From DATKXO01 sp035528995 (lineage in GTDB: Bacteria; Planctomycetota; Phycisphaerae; UBA1845), in NCBI GenBank assembly GCA_035528995.1, contig DATKXO010000110.1, positions 1 to 64,000 on the forward strand: DNA of 64,000 bases, in the 5' to 3' direction. How positions within the stretch are numbered: position 1 is the first letter of the stretch; the number at the start of each line of letters is the position of its first letter. A program made the position numbers and the translations under genes. The notes under the pieces are model-generated. The model saw nothing but the letters and a program-made list of their open reading frames with translations. It was not told the DNA's origin and made no database searches. This document shows, one piece after another, positions 35,333 to 44,269 of the stretch.

Positions 35333-36103
35333 CTATTTCAGACATTCCACACCCGATCGAAAAACGTCCAACCCGTCGGCAGTCGCGACGTCCGGACGGC
35401 GCGTCCACAGCGGATGCTGCGTCCGGTCGACGTGGCGCTCGGGGTGCGGCATCAAACCCAGAACCTGCCCGGTTGCATCGGTCAGGCCCGCGATGCCGTC
35501 CGCGCTGCCGTTGGGGTTGGCCGGATAATCACCCGGTTCGCCCCGGCTGTCCACATAACGCAGAGCCACGTGGCCGTTTTCGCGCAGGGCGGTCAGGGCC
35601 CGCTCCGAATCGACAACCAGACGGCCTTCGGCGTGGGCCACGGGCGCTTCGATATAACGCGACCGCCGCAGGAACGCACACCGGTCCGTCTCGACCCGCA
35701 GCCGCACCCACCGATCCTCGAACCTCGACGACGAGTTCGGCGCCAGGCTCACGCGTAAAGCCTCCCGCCGGCCGCCGGGCAGCAGCCCCATCCGGACCAG
35801 CACCTGAAACCCGTTGCAGATGCCCAGCACCAGCTTGCCGGTGGCAATGAATTCGCGGGCGGCATCGCTCAGGCGATGGGCGAGGCGGCTCGCCAGAATC
35901 CTACCGGCCGCGATGTCGTCCCCGTAGCTGAAACCGCCCGGAACTGTCAGAACTTGTGCGTCATTCAATTGGCCCGGGTTGCGAATCAGTTCGTTGACGT
36001 GGACCAGCCGCGGCTCGGCGCCCGCGAGGCGCCAGGCGTGGACGGTCTCGCCGTCGCAGTTGATCCCGGCCGCCCGGAGCACGATGACGCGAACCTTAGC
36101 CAC
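35333..36103 (-). CDS. purQ: Phosphoribosylformylglycinamidine synthase, glutaminase subunit PurQ
   Basis: PurQ releases ammonia from glutamine for the FGAM synthase PurL in purine synthesis. The 256-residue class I amidotransferase shows VLRAAGINCDGET at the start, PGGFSYGDDIAAG, the nucleophile-elbow LGICNGFQVLVRMGLLPG (Cys near residue 94) and the His-Glu pair in GLMPHPERHVD. GTG at 36103 is chosen: GGGAGGG lies just upstream and the start overlaps the purL stop by 8 bp, indicating coupling. The residues encoded upstream of it lack conservation. Confidence 0.93.
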   Translation of the reverse strand: MAKVRVIVLRAAGINCDGETVHAWRLAGAEPRLVHVNELIRNPGQLNDAQVLTVPGGFSYGDDIAAGRILASRLAHRLSDAAREFIATGKLVLGICNGFQVLVRMGLLPGGRREALRVSLAPNSSSRFEDRWVRLRVETDRCAFLRRSRYIEAPVAHAEGRLVVDSERALTALRENGHVALRYVDSRGEPGDYPANPNGSADGIAGLTDATGQVLGLMPHPERHVDRTQHPLWTRRPDVATADGLDVFRSGVECLK

Positions 36104-38993
36104 GTTGCGTCCCTCCCGGCCCGTCGCGCAGCGGCGAGCGCCATGCTTCACGCAACGCGGCGACCTCCAGATCGATCAACGTCCCGTTCTGGTGCGTCAC
36201 GAGCAGTCGTTGCACCGTGGTGACCTCGCCCAGCGCGATGGCATCCGGCCAATCGTCATCCTGACCGACCTCCAGACAGTAGCCGGTCAGGATGGGCGCG
36301 AACAACTCGTCAGCGGCATCCGCCGCCACCGTCGCCCCCAGGTCACCGGCGATGCACCTCTCGGCGATCGCGACGGCCCATCCTCCGTCGCTCACGTCGT
36401 GCGCGGAGATGACGCGCCCATCGCGGATCGAGCGTGCGACCTGGTGGTGCAGTTCGCGGGACCGGTCGAGTCCGACCGCGTCAGCCGGTGCCCGCACCAG
36501 GATCAGCCGGTTGCCCGGGCGCTTCAGGTCCATGGTCACGCATCGCCGGACGTCCTCGATGATGCTGACCGCGCTGATCAGCAGCGTCCCGGGGATCGAT
36601 ATTCGCTCCGGCATGTTCAGTCGCCGGGCCTCGGCGGGATCCTGCGAGAACTGGTTGTTGAGCGAATCCTTGCCGGAGATGAAGGGCAGGCCGTAGGCCA
36701 GGGCCGCGTCGTGGGCGCCCTGGCAGGCCCGCACCAGTCCGCCGAGCGCCCGGGCATCCGTGACGCCGCCCCAGCAGAAGTTATCCAGAATCGCGGTGCG
36801 GTCCGGGTCGCCGCCGACGCAGACCACGTTGCGCAGGGCCTCGTCCACGGAGGCGACGGCCATCCGGTACGGATCGACGTCGGACAGATGCGGCGTTATT
36901 CCGCAACCGAGGGCGATGCCGCGATGGCTCTCCAGCCGAGGGCGCAGGACGGCCGCGTCCGCCGGCCCGTCACCCGGTCCGCAGAGCGGCTTGACCACGC
37001 TGCCGCCCTGAACCTCGTGGTCGTACTGTCGGATGACCCATTCCTTCGAGGCGGTGTTGTAGCTGCCCAGCTCCGCCAGCAATCGGTCAGGTGGGGACTG
37101 GGGATTGGGGATTGGAGATTGGGGGTTGGGGATGGACCATTCCGCCCGGCGTGGGGTGCGAGGCAGGCCGTTGTGAAGGAAGTCCATCTCCAACTCGCCC
37201 ACCACCGTTCCCTGATAGCACACCCGGAGCCGGCCGTTGCCGGTGAACTCGCCGATGACGGTGGCTTCGACCTCCTCCTCCTTGAAAACGCTCAGCAGTG
37301 CCGGCAGGTTGTCATCCGGAACGGCCAGGACCATGCGTTCCTGGGCCTCGGATATCCAGATCTCGTCGTAGCGCAGGCCGGCGTACTTGAGCGGCACGTT
37401 CTCCAGCTCGACCTCGGCGCCGAGGTGCTCGCCCATCTCGCCGACCGCGCTGCTTAACCCGCCGGCGCCGCAGTCGGTGACCGCGCTGAACAGACAACCC
37501 TCTTCGTGGTCGCGGGCCCGCAGCAGGGCGTCGAGCACCTTCTTCTCTTCGATGGGGTTGCCGATCTGCACCGCGTGGGAGAACTCGTCGGCGTGCGTAT
37601 CGGTCAGCTCGGCCGACGAGAACGTGGCTCCGTGGATGCCGTCGCGTCCGGTGCGTCCGCCGACCAGGACGATGCGGTCGCCGGGCCGCGGGGCCTTGGC
37701 GATGCGGTCTCGGGGGATCAGCCCGACGGACCCGCAGAACACGAGTGGATTGGCCAGGTAGCGATCGTCGAAGCAGATGGCCCCGTTGACAGTGGGGATG
37801 CCCATGCGGTTGCCGTAGTCGCGCACTCCGCCGACCACGCCCTTGAGCACCCGCCGGGGATGCAGCACACCGCGCGGCAGGCGCGAGTCGGGGTAATCCG
37901 GCGGCGCGAAGCAGAACACGTCGGTCGAGGCGATGGGTTTGGCCCCCAATCCGCAGCCCAGGATGTCGCGGATGCACCCGCCGATGCCGGTGGCCGCCCC
38001 GCCGTAGGGCTCGATGGCCGACGGGTGGTTGTGCGTCTCGACCTTGAAGGCCACGCCGTACTCATCGTCGAAGGCGACCACTCCGGCGTTGTCCTCGAAC
38101 ACCGACAGGCACCAGTCACGGTTCAGGTCGCGCGTCACCTTGGCGATGGTCGATGACAGCAGGTTGTCATACCGGAACTGGACCGTCTCATCGCTGCCGA
38201 AGCCGGCCCCGCGATAGAGGACGTCGGCGGTGAGCGTTTTGTGTACGCAGTGTTCGGACCAGGTCTGGGCCAGGGTCTCCAGCTCGAGGTCCGTCGGATC
38301 GCGGTCGCGCCGGCGGAAGTGATCCCGGACGGCCTCCATCTCGGGGACGGACAGGAAGAGATGGGCCCGGCGCGAGAGGGCGGCCAGTGCTTCGGCGTTC
38401 AGTGTACGGATGGGCACGGTGCGCAGCTCGAACGCGGCGGCGGGCGCCTGCGGGAAGGCCGAGGGCAACTCGTCCCGCCGGCCGAACCCGCACAGATAGA
38501 TCGACTCGATGCACTCGTTGGCCAGGACCTGGCGGGCCAGGTGCTCCAATTCGGGCGCGCCGGTCGCCCCGTCGACGGTGTAGCGTCTTGCGGTGCGAAC
38601 TTCGTCGATGCGGTACGTGTCCGACAGGCCGGCGGCGTCCAGCAGTTCTCGGATGGCATCGCGGGTGCTCAGCGCCACCGTGTCCATCACGCCGGGCTGA
38701 TAGTGGACCTCGACGGCGGGCTGGTTTTCGTCCCGTCGCGTCAGGCTCGGGGCACAGGCGCATTCCTGCGTGACCGGATCGGTCAGCAGATCGGCTGCTA
38801 TCCGATCGACGATCTGTGCATCCAACGCACCGGCCAGCAGATAGATGGTCGTCGAACGGACGCTACGAACGTGGCCCAGCCCCAGCCGGTGGACGTCGCC
38901 CAGTACACCACGCCCGATTGCGTCAGAACCCTGGTCACGCGGCGTGACCAGAACCTGCCACAGGGTCTGCGTTTGCGTTGATGCGATTGCCAT
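36096..38993 (-). CDS. purL: Phosphoribosylformylglycinamidine synthase PurL with two fused PurS-like segments
   Basis: PurL converts FGAR, ATP and ammonia to FGAM. The 965-residue product is longer than a bacterial PurL (about 730-750). The extra N-terminus holds two PurS-like stretches: WQVLVTPRDQGSDAIGRGVL (residues 11-30) and VEVHYQPGVMDTVALSTRDA (about 95). The synthetase core follows, with TWSEHCVHKT, KVETHNHPSAIEPYGGAATG, GGRTGRDGIHGATFSS, DCGAGGLSSAVGEMG and SGKDSLNNQF. PurS normally bridges PurL and PurQ, so fusion explains why no separate purS is present. A low-complexity insert of heptanucleotide origin lies at about residues 620-634. Confidence 0.93.
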   Translation of the reverse strand: MAIASTQTQTLWQVLVTPRDQGSDAIGRGVLGDVHRLGLGHVRSVRSTTIYLLAGALDAQIVDRIAADLLTDPVTQECACAPSLTRRDENQPAVEVHYQPGVMDTVALSTRDAIRELLDAAGLSDTYRIDEVRTARRYTVDGATGAPELEHLARQVLANECIESIYLCGFGRRDELPSAFPQAPAAAFELRTVPIRTLNAEALAALSRRAHLFLSVPEMEAVRDHFRRRDRDPTDLELETLAQTWSEHCVHKTLTADVLYRGAGFGSDETVQFRYDNLLSSTIAKVTRDLNRDWCLSVFEDNAGVVAFDDEYGVAFKVETHNHPSAIEPYGGAATGIGGCIRDILGCGLGAKPIASTDVFCFAPPDYPDSRLPRGVLHPRRVLKGVVGGVRDYGNRMGIPTVNGAICFDDRYLANPLVFCGSVGLIPRDRIAKAPRPGDRIVLVGGRTGRDGIHGATFSSAELTDTHADEFSHAVQIGNPIEEKKVLDALLRARDHEEGCLFSAVTDCGAGGLSSAVGEMGEHLGAEVELENVPLKYAGLRYDEIWISEAQERMVLAVPDDNLPALLSVFKEEEVEATVIGEFTGNGRLRVCYQGTVVGELEMDFLHNGLPRTPRRAEWSIPNPQSPIPNPQSPPDRLLAELGSYNTASKEWVIRQYDHEVQGGSVVKPLCGPGDGPADAAVLRPRLESHRGIALGCGITPHLSDVDPYRMAVASVDEALRNVVCVGGDPDRTAILDNFCWGGVTDARALGGLVRACQGAHDAALAYGLPFISGKDSLNNQFSQDPAEARRLNMPERISIPGTLLISAVSIIEDVRRCVTMDLKRPGNRLILVRAPADAVGLDRSRELHHQVARSIRDGRVISAHDVSDGGWAVAIAERCIAGDLGATVAADAADELFAPILTGYCLEVGQDDDWPDAIALGEVTTVQRLLVTHQNGTLIDLEVAALREAWRSPLRDGPGGTQRG
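37093..37134. repeat. Six heptanucleotide repeats inserted in purL
   Basis: Six consecutive 7-bp units (GGGGACT, GGGGATT, GGGGATT, GGAGATT, GGGGGTT, GGGGATG) fill 42 bp within purL. On the coding strand they read as CCCCAAT-type heptamers and encode SIPNPQSPIPNPQSP in frame. CCCCA(A/G)T is the unit of the STRR1 short tandem repeats known from filamentous cyanobacteria. The length, a multiple of both 7 and 3, keeps the frame open. Confidence 0.8.
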
Positions 38994-39279
38994 TGTCGGA
39001 CGCCACCCGCGCCGGGCGTCCACCGCAGGCGGAACAGCCGCGTCTGCCGGGGACGTGCGTGTACCATAATGCTGCGCCCCGCGTCGGGCCAGGCATTGTC
39101 AGCGGGCGACCTCGCGCCGGATGCAGGATGCCCGATATCGGCCACTGGACACCGGCGGCGCCGATCGGGGCCTGGTACGCCGATCACCGCGTCCTTGCCG
39201 GGCTCAGATCACCGGCTACAATCCTTCAGAGTAAGGCCCGTGCAGACATCCCTTGCCGAACACGGCGGAAAGACCCGGA

Positions 39280-40467
39280 ATGATGAGATTCGCCTCGGCC
39301 GTCAGCGCCAACCCGGACCGCGAACGCGCCGTGGAAGATCTCTTCGGTCAGATCCGCGGGACGCTCGATCCGGCCGACGTCCATCTTCTGGTGTTCTTCT
39401 GTTCCGCCCATTTCGAGGACGAGTTGGAGAGCATCGTCGAACTGTTGAGGTTATGGTCTCCGTCGGCCATGCTGCTCGGATGCACGGCCGAGGGGACTAT
39501 CGGCGCCGGGCGCGAGTTGCAGCGCGGCTGCTCGATGTCGGCGCTGGCCGGCGTCCTGCCCGGCGTGGACATCCACCCCTTCCGCCTCACGCAGGAGCAG
39601 CTCGAGGCCAAAGACGCAGCCGACGACTGGACCGATCCGTTGGGCGTAGCAGCGGACACCTCGGCCGTGATGGTTGCGCTCGGTGACCCGTTCAGTTTCG
39701 ACGTGCTGGAGTTCCTGGAGAAGATCAATGCGGCCCTGCCGGGCGTTCCCGTTGTCGGCGGTATGGCCAGCGCGGCGGAGCAGCCCGGGCAGACCCGGCT
39801 GATCCTCGGTGACCGGGTGCACCGCGAGGGGATGGTCGGCGTCACGCTAACCGGCAACATCACGGTGCGCACGGTCGTCTCTCAGGGCTGTCGCCCGATC
39901 GGCCAGCCGTTCGTCGTCACCAAGGGTGACCGCAACGTTATCCGCGAGCTCGGCGGAAAGCCGCCCGTGGTGCAACTGAACAAGGTCTTCCAGGACTTGA
40001 CGCCCAAGGAGGTGGCCCTGGCCAAGCAGGCGCTGTTCGTCGGGCGGGTGATCAACGAGTATCAGGACGCGTTCGCCCGCGGTGATTTCCTGATCCAGAA
40101 CATCGTCGGGCTCGACCCGGAGGGCGGGGCCATTGCCGTGGCCGCTCAGGTCCGGGTGGGGTCCACGGTTCAGTTCCACGTCCGCGACGCGGAGTGCGCC
40201 GACGAGGACCTGCGGACTCTGCTGGGCGGCGTCTCGCCGGGTGTCGCCGAAACGCCGCCCGCGGCGGCCATGCTGTTCGACTGCAACGGTCGCGGTATCC
40301 GCATGTGGCCCCACGAGGGGCACGACGTGGGCATCCTGCGCGAGCTGTGCGGGCCGATTCCGGTGGCCGGCTTCTTCGCCGCGGGCGAGATCGGACCGGT
40401 CGGTGGCAAGAACTTCGTCCACGGTTTCACGGCCAGCATCGCGTTGCTCTCCCCGTCGCAATCGTGA
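39280..40467 (+). CDS. FIST-domain signal-sensing protein
   Basis: FIST N and C domains are sensory modules thought to bind small ligands such as amino acids. The 395-residue protein starts MMRFASAVSANPDRERAVED and contains VHLLVFFCSAHFEDEL and LLGCTAEGTIGAGRELQ, the FIST_N core, then GGMASAAEQPGQTRLILGD, TVVSQGCRPIGQPFVVTKGD and, at the end, PVAGFFAAGEIGPVGGKNFVHG, the FIST_C signature. No output domain is fused, as in many stand-alone FIST proteins. ATG 39280 is chosen as the first Met before the conserved start. It is divergent from purL across 286 bp. Confidence 0.88.
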   Translation: MMRFASAVSANPDRERAVEDLFGQIRGTLDPADVHLLVFFCSAHFEDELESIVELLRLWSPSAMLLGCTAEGTIGAGRELQRGCSMSALAGVLPGVDIHPFRLTQEQLEAKDAADDWTDPLGVAADTSAVMVALGDPFSFDVLEFLEKINAALPGVPVVGGMASAAEQPGQTRLILGDRVHREGMVGVTLTGNITVRTVVSQGCRPIGQPFVVTKGDRNVIRELGGKPPVVQLNKVFQDLTPKEVALAKQALFVGRVINEYQDAFARGDFLIQNIVGLDPEGGAIAVAAQVRVGSTVQFHVRDAECADEDLRTLLGGVSPGVAETPPAAAMLFDCNGRGIRMWPHEGHDVGILRELCGPIPVAGFFAAGEIGPVGGKNFVHGFTASIALLSPSQS

Positions 40468-40541
40468 CGCGGTTCGGAGTCAGCAGCGCATTCCTGCCGT
40501 CTAACTCGAAGCGCCTCTGCGCACCAACCTTCCGCGACGGA

Positions 40542-41240
40542 TCACGCGTCTGACTGGAAGTCTTTCTGCATCCGCGCCGACTGCGCCCATGCCGGGATGC
40601 TTGAGCACGCGATCGGGGCGCATGTTACGGCGGGTTCACGTGGAATGCGTCGATCCAGATGTATGTGGCTGATGCGGTCACCTCGATGCTGCGCACCAGC
40701 CGGCCCGACGCCCGGCGCGGCTGTCGGAGCGAGACTCATCGCCGGCTGATTGACCGCCAGAACATTCCCGTCCGGTCCCGGCACGGGAGCGGGGTTCATC
40801 AGATTGAACCAGTTCCTGGAGACGAAGAGATCACCCGCGGCCTGCCCGGCGGCGGCCTCGCTCGCAACCGCCGTCCCGGCGGCGCCGACCGCGTTGGCGT
40901 CCACGGAGAAGATGATGCGCACCGGTGTCGGCACGAGGAGGCTTGCGTGATCGTTGCTCAGGGCGTCGATCTGAAACCCGATTCCCCCGCTCGAGATCCA
41001 CCCGGCCGGCACGTGCACCTGCGGGCCCGGGCCGCCGGTGTCTTCCGCCGAGAGGTTCGGGTCGAGGATGTCATCGGTGCCCTGGCCTCCGTTCAAGATC
41101 GTTCCGGACCCCGGCGTCAGGGCGAAGAGGGGTTCGTTGACGGGCTCCAGAGCCTGGGCCGAGGACAGAATCAGACCCGCCATCACGGCCATCAACAGCA
41201 GGGGCGTTCCACGGGATTGACGTCGTCCCTTCCATGGCAT
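40542..41240 (-). CDS. Exported protein with probable C-terminal frameshift
   Basis: ATG 41240 after GGAGG starts a clear signal peptide (GTPLLLMAVMAGLILSSAQA). The mature part is beta-rich, with HVPAGWISSGGIGFQIDALS and VRIIFSVDANAVGAAGTAVA, and typical of secreted planctomycete proteins that bind or present at the surface. After about residue 178 the reading frame turns into Arg/His-rich sequence, whereas the +1 frame reads IEVTASATYIWIDAFHVN and stops at 40625, which fits the protein style much better. A one-base shift within about 40700-40745 would join the two. It may be a sequencing indel or a decayed gene. Confidence 0.6.
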   Translation of the reverse strand: MPWKGRRQSRGTPLLLMAVMAGLILSSAQALEPVNEPLFALTPGSGTILNGGQGTDDILDPNLSAEDTGGPGPQVHVPAGWISSGGIGFQIDALSNDHASLLVPTPVRIIFSVDANAVGAAGTAVASEAAAGQAAGDLFVSRNWFNLMNPAPVPGPDGNVLAVNQPAMSLAPTAAPGVGPAGAQHRGDRISHIHLDRRIPREPAVTCAPIACSSIPAWAQSARMQKDFQSDA

Positions 41241-41475
41241 TCGTCCTCCTCCGGCGTTCCTTCGATTCTGCGAAATATGATGGCCGTGCCAGTTCGTAGT
41301 CGCCATGGTCAAGCCTCCTGTCAATGTCCGGCTGAGGGCCCGCTTGAGGAAATCTGCCTGTCAGGCTTTATGTTTTACAAAAATGTAGCGATTCTACTGT
41401 AGCATAGCGATTGAAAACGAAACTGTGACGCCATAACGCGCAAAACCGGGCCGTAGCCCTATAACCTATTATCCC

Positions 41476-41490
41476 TCAGTAAATTACTGA
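41476..41490. promoter_or_regulatory. AT-rich palindrome upstream of the 41240 gene
   Basis: TCAGTAAATTACTGA is a dyad with 7-bp arms around a single central A. It sits in the most AT-rich stretch of the window (about 41360-41490), upstream of the exported-protein start at 41240 and about 90 bp beyond the stop of the BNR-repeat lipoprotein gene. The same patch has TAGCGATT twice (near 41386 and 41406). An operator or a promoter-proximal site is plausible. Confidence 0.35.
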
Positions 41491-41582
41491 AACAGAACCG
41501 GTTCAGGTCGGGGGCAGGGCCGACCGACCGCCACGCGAGGTCGGGCTGGTGGCATCGGCCACTGATGGGGCAGGCAGCGAGG

Positions 41583-43883
41583 CTACGGACTGGCTACGCC
41601 GTACTCGATGGTGAACTCGCTGAAGTCCGAGACATCGACGTCGTCGTCCAGATCGAAGTCCCAGGGCTCGCAGCCGGGGTCGATCGGGCCGGCATCGGGG
41701 CCGGTGACGCAGCCCGGCCAATCGTCGAAGTTCGGAATCACCGGTAGGGCCGCCCGCCAGGTACCCCGGCCGTAGGTCGCGGCCGTGATGGTCCCCTCGA
41801 CGAGATCGACGGCCAGATCGCCGATGTTCACGTTGGGCAGGTCCAGCCCGTCCTTGATCCAAGTCGCGCCGCCGTCGGCAGAGGAATACACGCCTACGCC
41901 GGAACCGGCGTACAAGTGCGGCGGGTCGAACCGCCAGTCCACCGCAAGCGCCCGAGCCGAGATGCCCGAAGGCAGGTCGCCCGTCACGTCGGACCAACTC
42001 ACGCCGTAGTTCTCGGTGCGCAGGACGCGGGCGCCCGCCGTGTTGTGGGAGGCTACGTAGGCGACGGCCGGGTCGACTGGATCGATCATGATGTCGCTGA
42101 CCTGTCCGCTGGGCAGGCCGGTGGAGCGATCGTTCCAGGTCGAAGCGTCGGTGGTGACGTACACGCTGCCGGTCGAGCTGCCGGTGTAGATGGTGTCGGA
42201 GGCTCCCTCGGCCACGGCGATGGCGTTGAGCGTGCCGCCGCCGGCGACGGTCGAGGTGCTGATGGCCGACCAGCTCGCGCTGGTGTGGGCGTTGTTTGTT
42301 CGCCAGACGCGGTTGGTGCCGCCCAACAGGGTGTAGCGGTCGTTGGGGTCCATCACCAACGGGGCGATGAAGTTGACCGGATCGTCATCGCTGCCCCACG
42401 GGCCGCTGATGTTCGAGGAGCTGGTGCCCACGAATCGGTAGACGCTCAGATACACGTAGGTGACGTATCGCCGCGTGGGATAGAGGAAGTCGTAGGCCAG
42501 GAAGCCCCCGTCGCCGCCGAGGATCTGGGGCCACTGCAGGACGTCGGCGTCCCGTCCGATGGTGCCGTTGTCCTGCGTTCCGGTCATCATCTGCACCGGG
42601 TCCGAGGGGTGCAGTGCGATGGCGTAGTTCTGGGTGACGTTGAGCGTGTCGTTGCAGTTGACCCAACTGTCGCCGCCGTTGTTGCTCTTCCAGACGCCGC
42701 CGTCGTTGCCGATCCAGATGGTGCCGTCAGGCCCGAAGGCGATGGCGTGCTGGTCGGGGTGCAACTGTTCGCCGAACGTGCCGTAGGTGATGTCCGTCCA
42801 GTTGGTCCCGCCGTTGGTGGACTTGATGACGCCGGCCACCGCGTACGACGGGAACACGCCGCCACAGTAGACGGTGTCTTCATCCGTCGGATCGACCCCG
42901 ACGAATGCGTCGTACCAGCCTTGCGGGTAGGGGAAGTCGGGCGTGTTGACCATTTGGGTCCACGAGTCGCCGCCGTCGTCGCTCCGGTAGAATCCCAGCA
43001 GGCCGCTGCTGGAGTTGATGAACGCGGTGTACACGCGATCCGGGTTCGAGGGTGCCAAGGCCACCAGCACGCGCCGGATGCCGGTGGTGGGCAGCCCGTT
43101 GGTCAGCCTGGTGAAGCTGGTTCCACCGTTGGTGGAGCGGTACACGCCGTCGCTGTGGCGACCCATAAACACGATCTGCGGATCTACGGGATTCAGGGCC
43201 AGCGCGGAAGCGGAACCACCCAGGAAGCCGCCGTTGGTCCAGGAGGCGCCGCCGTTGGTGGTTCGCCGATAACCGGAGCCGCCGGTGACGTGGACGGTGA
43301 GCGGATCGGTGGGATGGACGGCCACGCTGGCGCACGTCGAGCCGACCTGTGCCTTTGTGGCGAACCGCGTCCAGGTCGCCCCGCCGTCCGGCGAGCGGAA
43401 GAGGCCGTCGCCGGTTGAGCCGGTGGTGTACTCGCCTGTGCCCGCGTAAACGACCTGGGGGTCGGACGGGTCCAGGGCCAGGGCTCCGTGGTTGAGGTTG
43501 GCCAGCTCGTCGGTCAGCGTGGTCCACAGTGCCCCGCCGTCGGTGGTTTTCCAGATGCCGCCGGAGGCCGCCCCGATGTAGACCGTGTCCGGGTCGGTGG
43601 GGTGCGGGGCCAGGGCCACCACGCGCCCGCTGGCGTCGTCGTTGCCGCTCCAGTATTCGTCGGTGATGGGTTTGGGGCCGACCGAGTACCAGGACAGCGG
43701 GCTGCTGCTGCGCAGGCCGGGCAGCATGTCCGACGGCTTCCAGTTGGGGACCGCTTCACCGCGAATCTTGATGTAGCCCGGCGGTGGGGGACCGTAGCTG
43801 GTCTTCTGGCGCACCGGTGCGGTTTGACAACCGAGGATGAGCGCCAATCCCACCAGCGCCACGAGGCAGATGAACCGTCTCAT
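41583..43883 (-). CDS. BNR/sialidase-like beta-propeller lipoprotein with dockerin-like tail
   Basis: ATG 43883 (AGGA upstream) starts a lipoprotein signal with lipobox LILGC, Cys19. About residues 60-700 consist of repeated blocks carrying Asp-box-like turns such as SDDGGDSWTQM, STNGGTSFTRL, KSNNGGDSWVNC and SPDGGATWTRF, plus DPSDPQVVYAGTGEY-type strands, which build one or two beta-propellers of the VPS10/BNR type. The last 45 residues, WPGCVTGPDAGPIDPGCEP and DFDLDDDVDVSDFSEF, form a dockerin-like cassette with two cysteines. Propellers of this type bind or hydrolyse glycans, but catalytic residues cannot be assigned. Length is 766 residues. Confidence 0.82.
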   Translation of the reverse strand: MRRFICLVALVGLALILGCQTAPVRQKTSYGPPPPGYIKIRGEAVPNWKPSDMLPGLRSSSPLSWYSVGPKPITDEYWSGNDDASGRVVALAPHPTDPDTVYIGAASGGIWKTTDGGALWTTLTDELANLNHGALALDPSDPQVVYAGTGEYTTGSTGDGLFRSPDGGATWTRFATKAQVGSTCASVAVHPTDPLTVHVTGGSGYRRTTNGGASWTNGGFLGGSASALALNPVDPQIVFMGRHSDGVYRSTNGGTSFTRLTNGLPTTGIRRVLVALAPSNPDRVYTAFINSSSGLLGFYRSDDGGDSWTQMVNTPDFPYPQGWYDAFVGVDPTDEDTVYCGGVFPSYAVAGVIKSTNGGTNWTDITYGTFGEQLHPDQHAIAFGPDGTIWIGNDGGVWKSNNGGDSWVNCNDTLNVTQNYAIALHPSDPVQMMTGTQDNGTIGRDADVLQWPQILGGDGGFLAYDFLYPTRRYVTYVYLSVYRFVGTSSSNISGPWGSDDDPVNFIAPLVMDPNDRYTLLGGTNRVWRTNNAHTSASWSAISTSTVAGGGTLNAIAVAEGASDTIYTGSSTGSVYVTTDASTWNDRSTGLPSGQVSDIMIDPVDPAVAYVASHNTAGARVLRTENYGVSWSDVTGDLPSGISARALAVDWRFDPPHLYAGSGVGVYSSADGGATWIKDGLDLPNVNIGDLAVDLVEGTITAATYGRGTWRAALPVIPNFDDWPGCVTGPDAGPIDPGCEPWDFDLDDDVDVSDFSEFTIEYGVASP

Positions 43884-44269
43884 TGTCTTGTTTCCTGTGA
43901 GGTTTATCGGGCGTGTCATCCGGCGCCACGGCGCACTTGCACCGGTCACCGTCCGCTTCCTCCCGTCCAGAGGCTCGCCCTCATTGTTATACTAGCTGTC
44001 CCCCGGGTCGGCGTCCCGGTGCCGACCGTACTTCGTGTGGCAGTCCGGAGAAACCGGCTCAGCCAGCCGGGCCTGCACCGCTTGATATACCTTCCGCCGT
44101 CGCTTCACCCTCTGAACAGGATAACAGAACCGGCGTTCCGATTGAAGGCACTGGGCGCTGCGCAAGAGCGATTCTGGGCCAGGAATGCGGCGCCTGGCGA
44201 TTGTAACGGGCGGTCCAAACCGCCGAGCGATCGCCGGCTTCGTCGTCGTGATCAGAGGGGCCTGACCGT
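43884..44269. other. Intergenic region, 386 bp
   Basis: Lies between two minus-strand genes and should contain the promoter of the BNR lipoprotein and the end of the HD-GYP transcript. I see no gene, repeat or clear terminator hairpin here. Confidence 0.4.

Noticed and set aside
33677..35758. Plus-strand frame of about 690 codons opposite the antiporter and purQ
   Set aside because: It is a mirror of two well-supported genes, rich in Gly/His/Gln, with no motif or start context. The same reasoning removes the other long antisense frames, such as 2507-4894 and 22070-24022.
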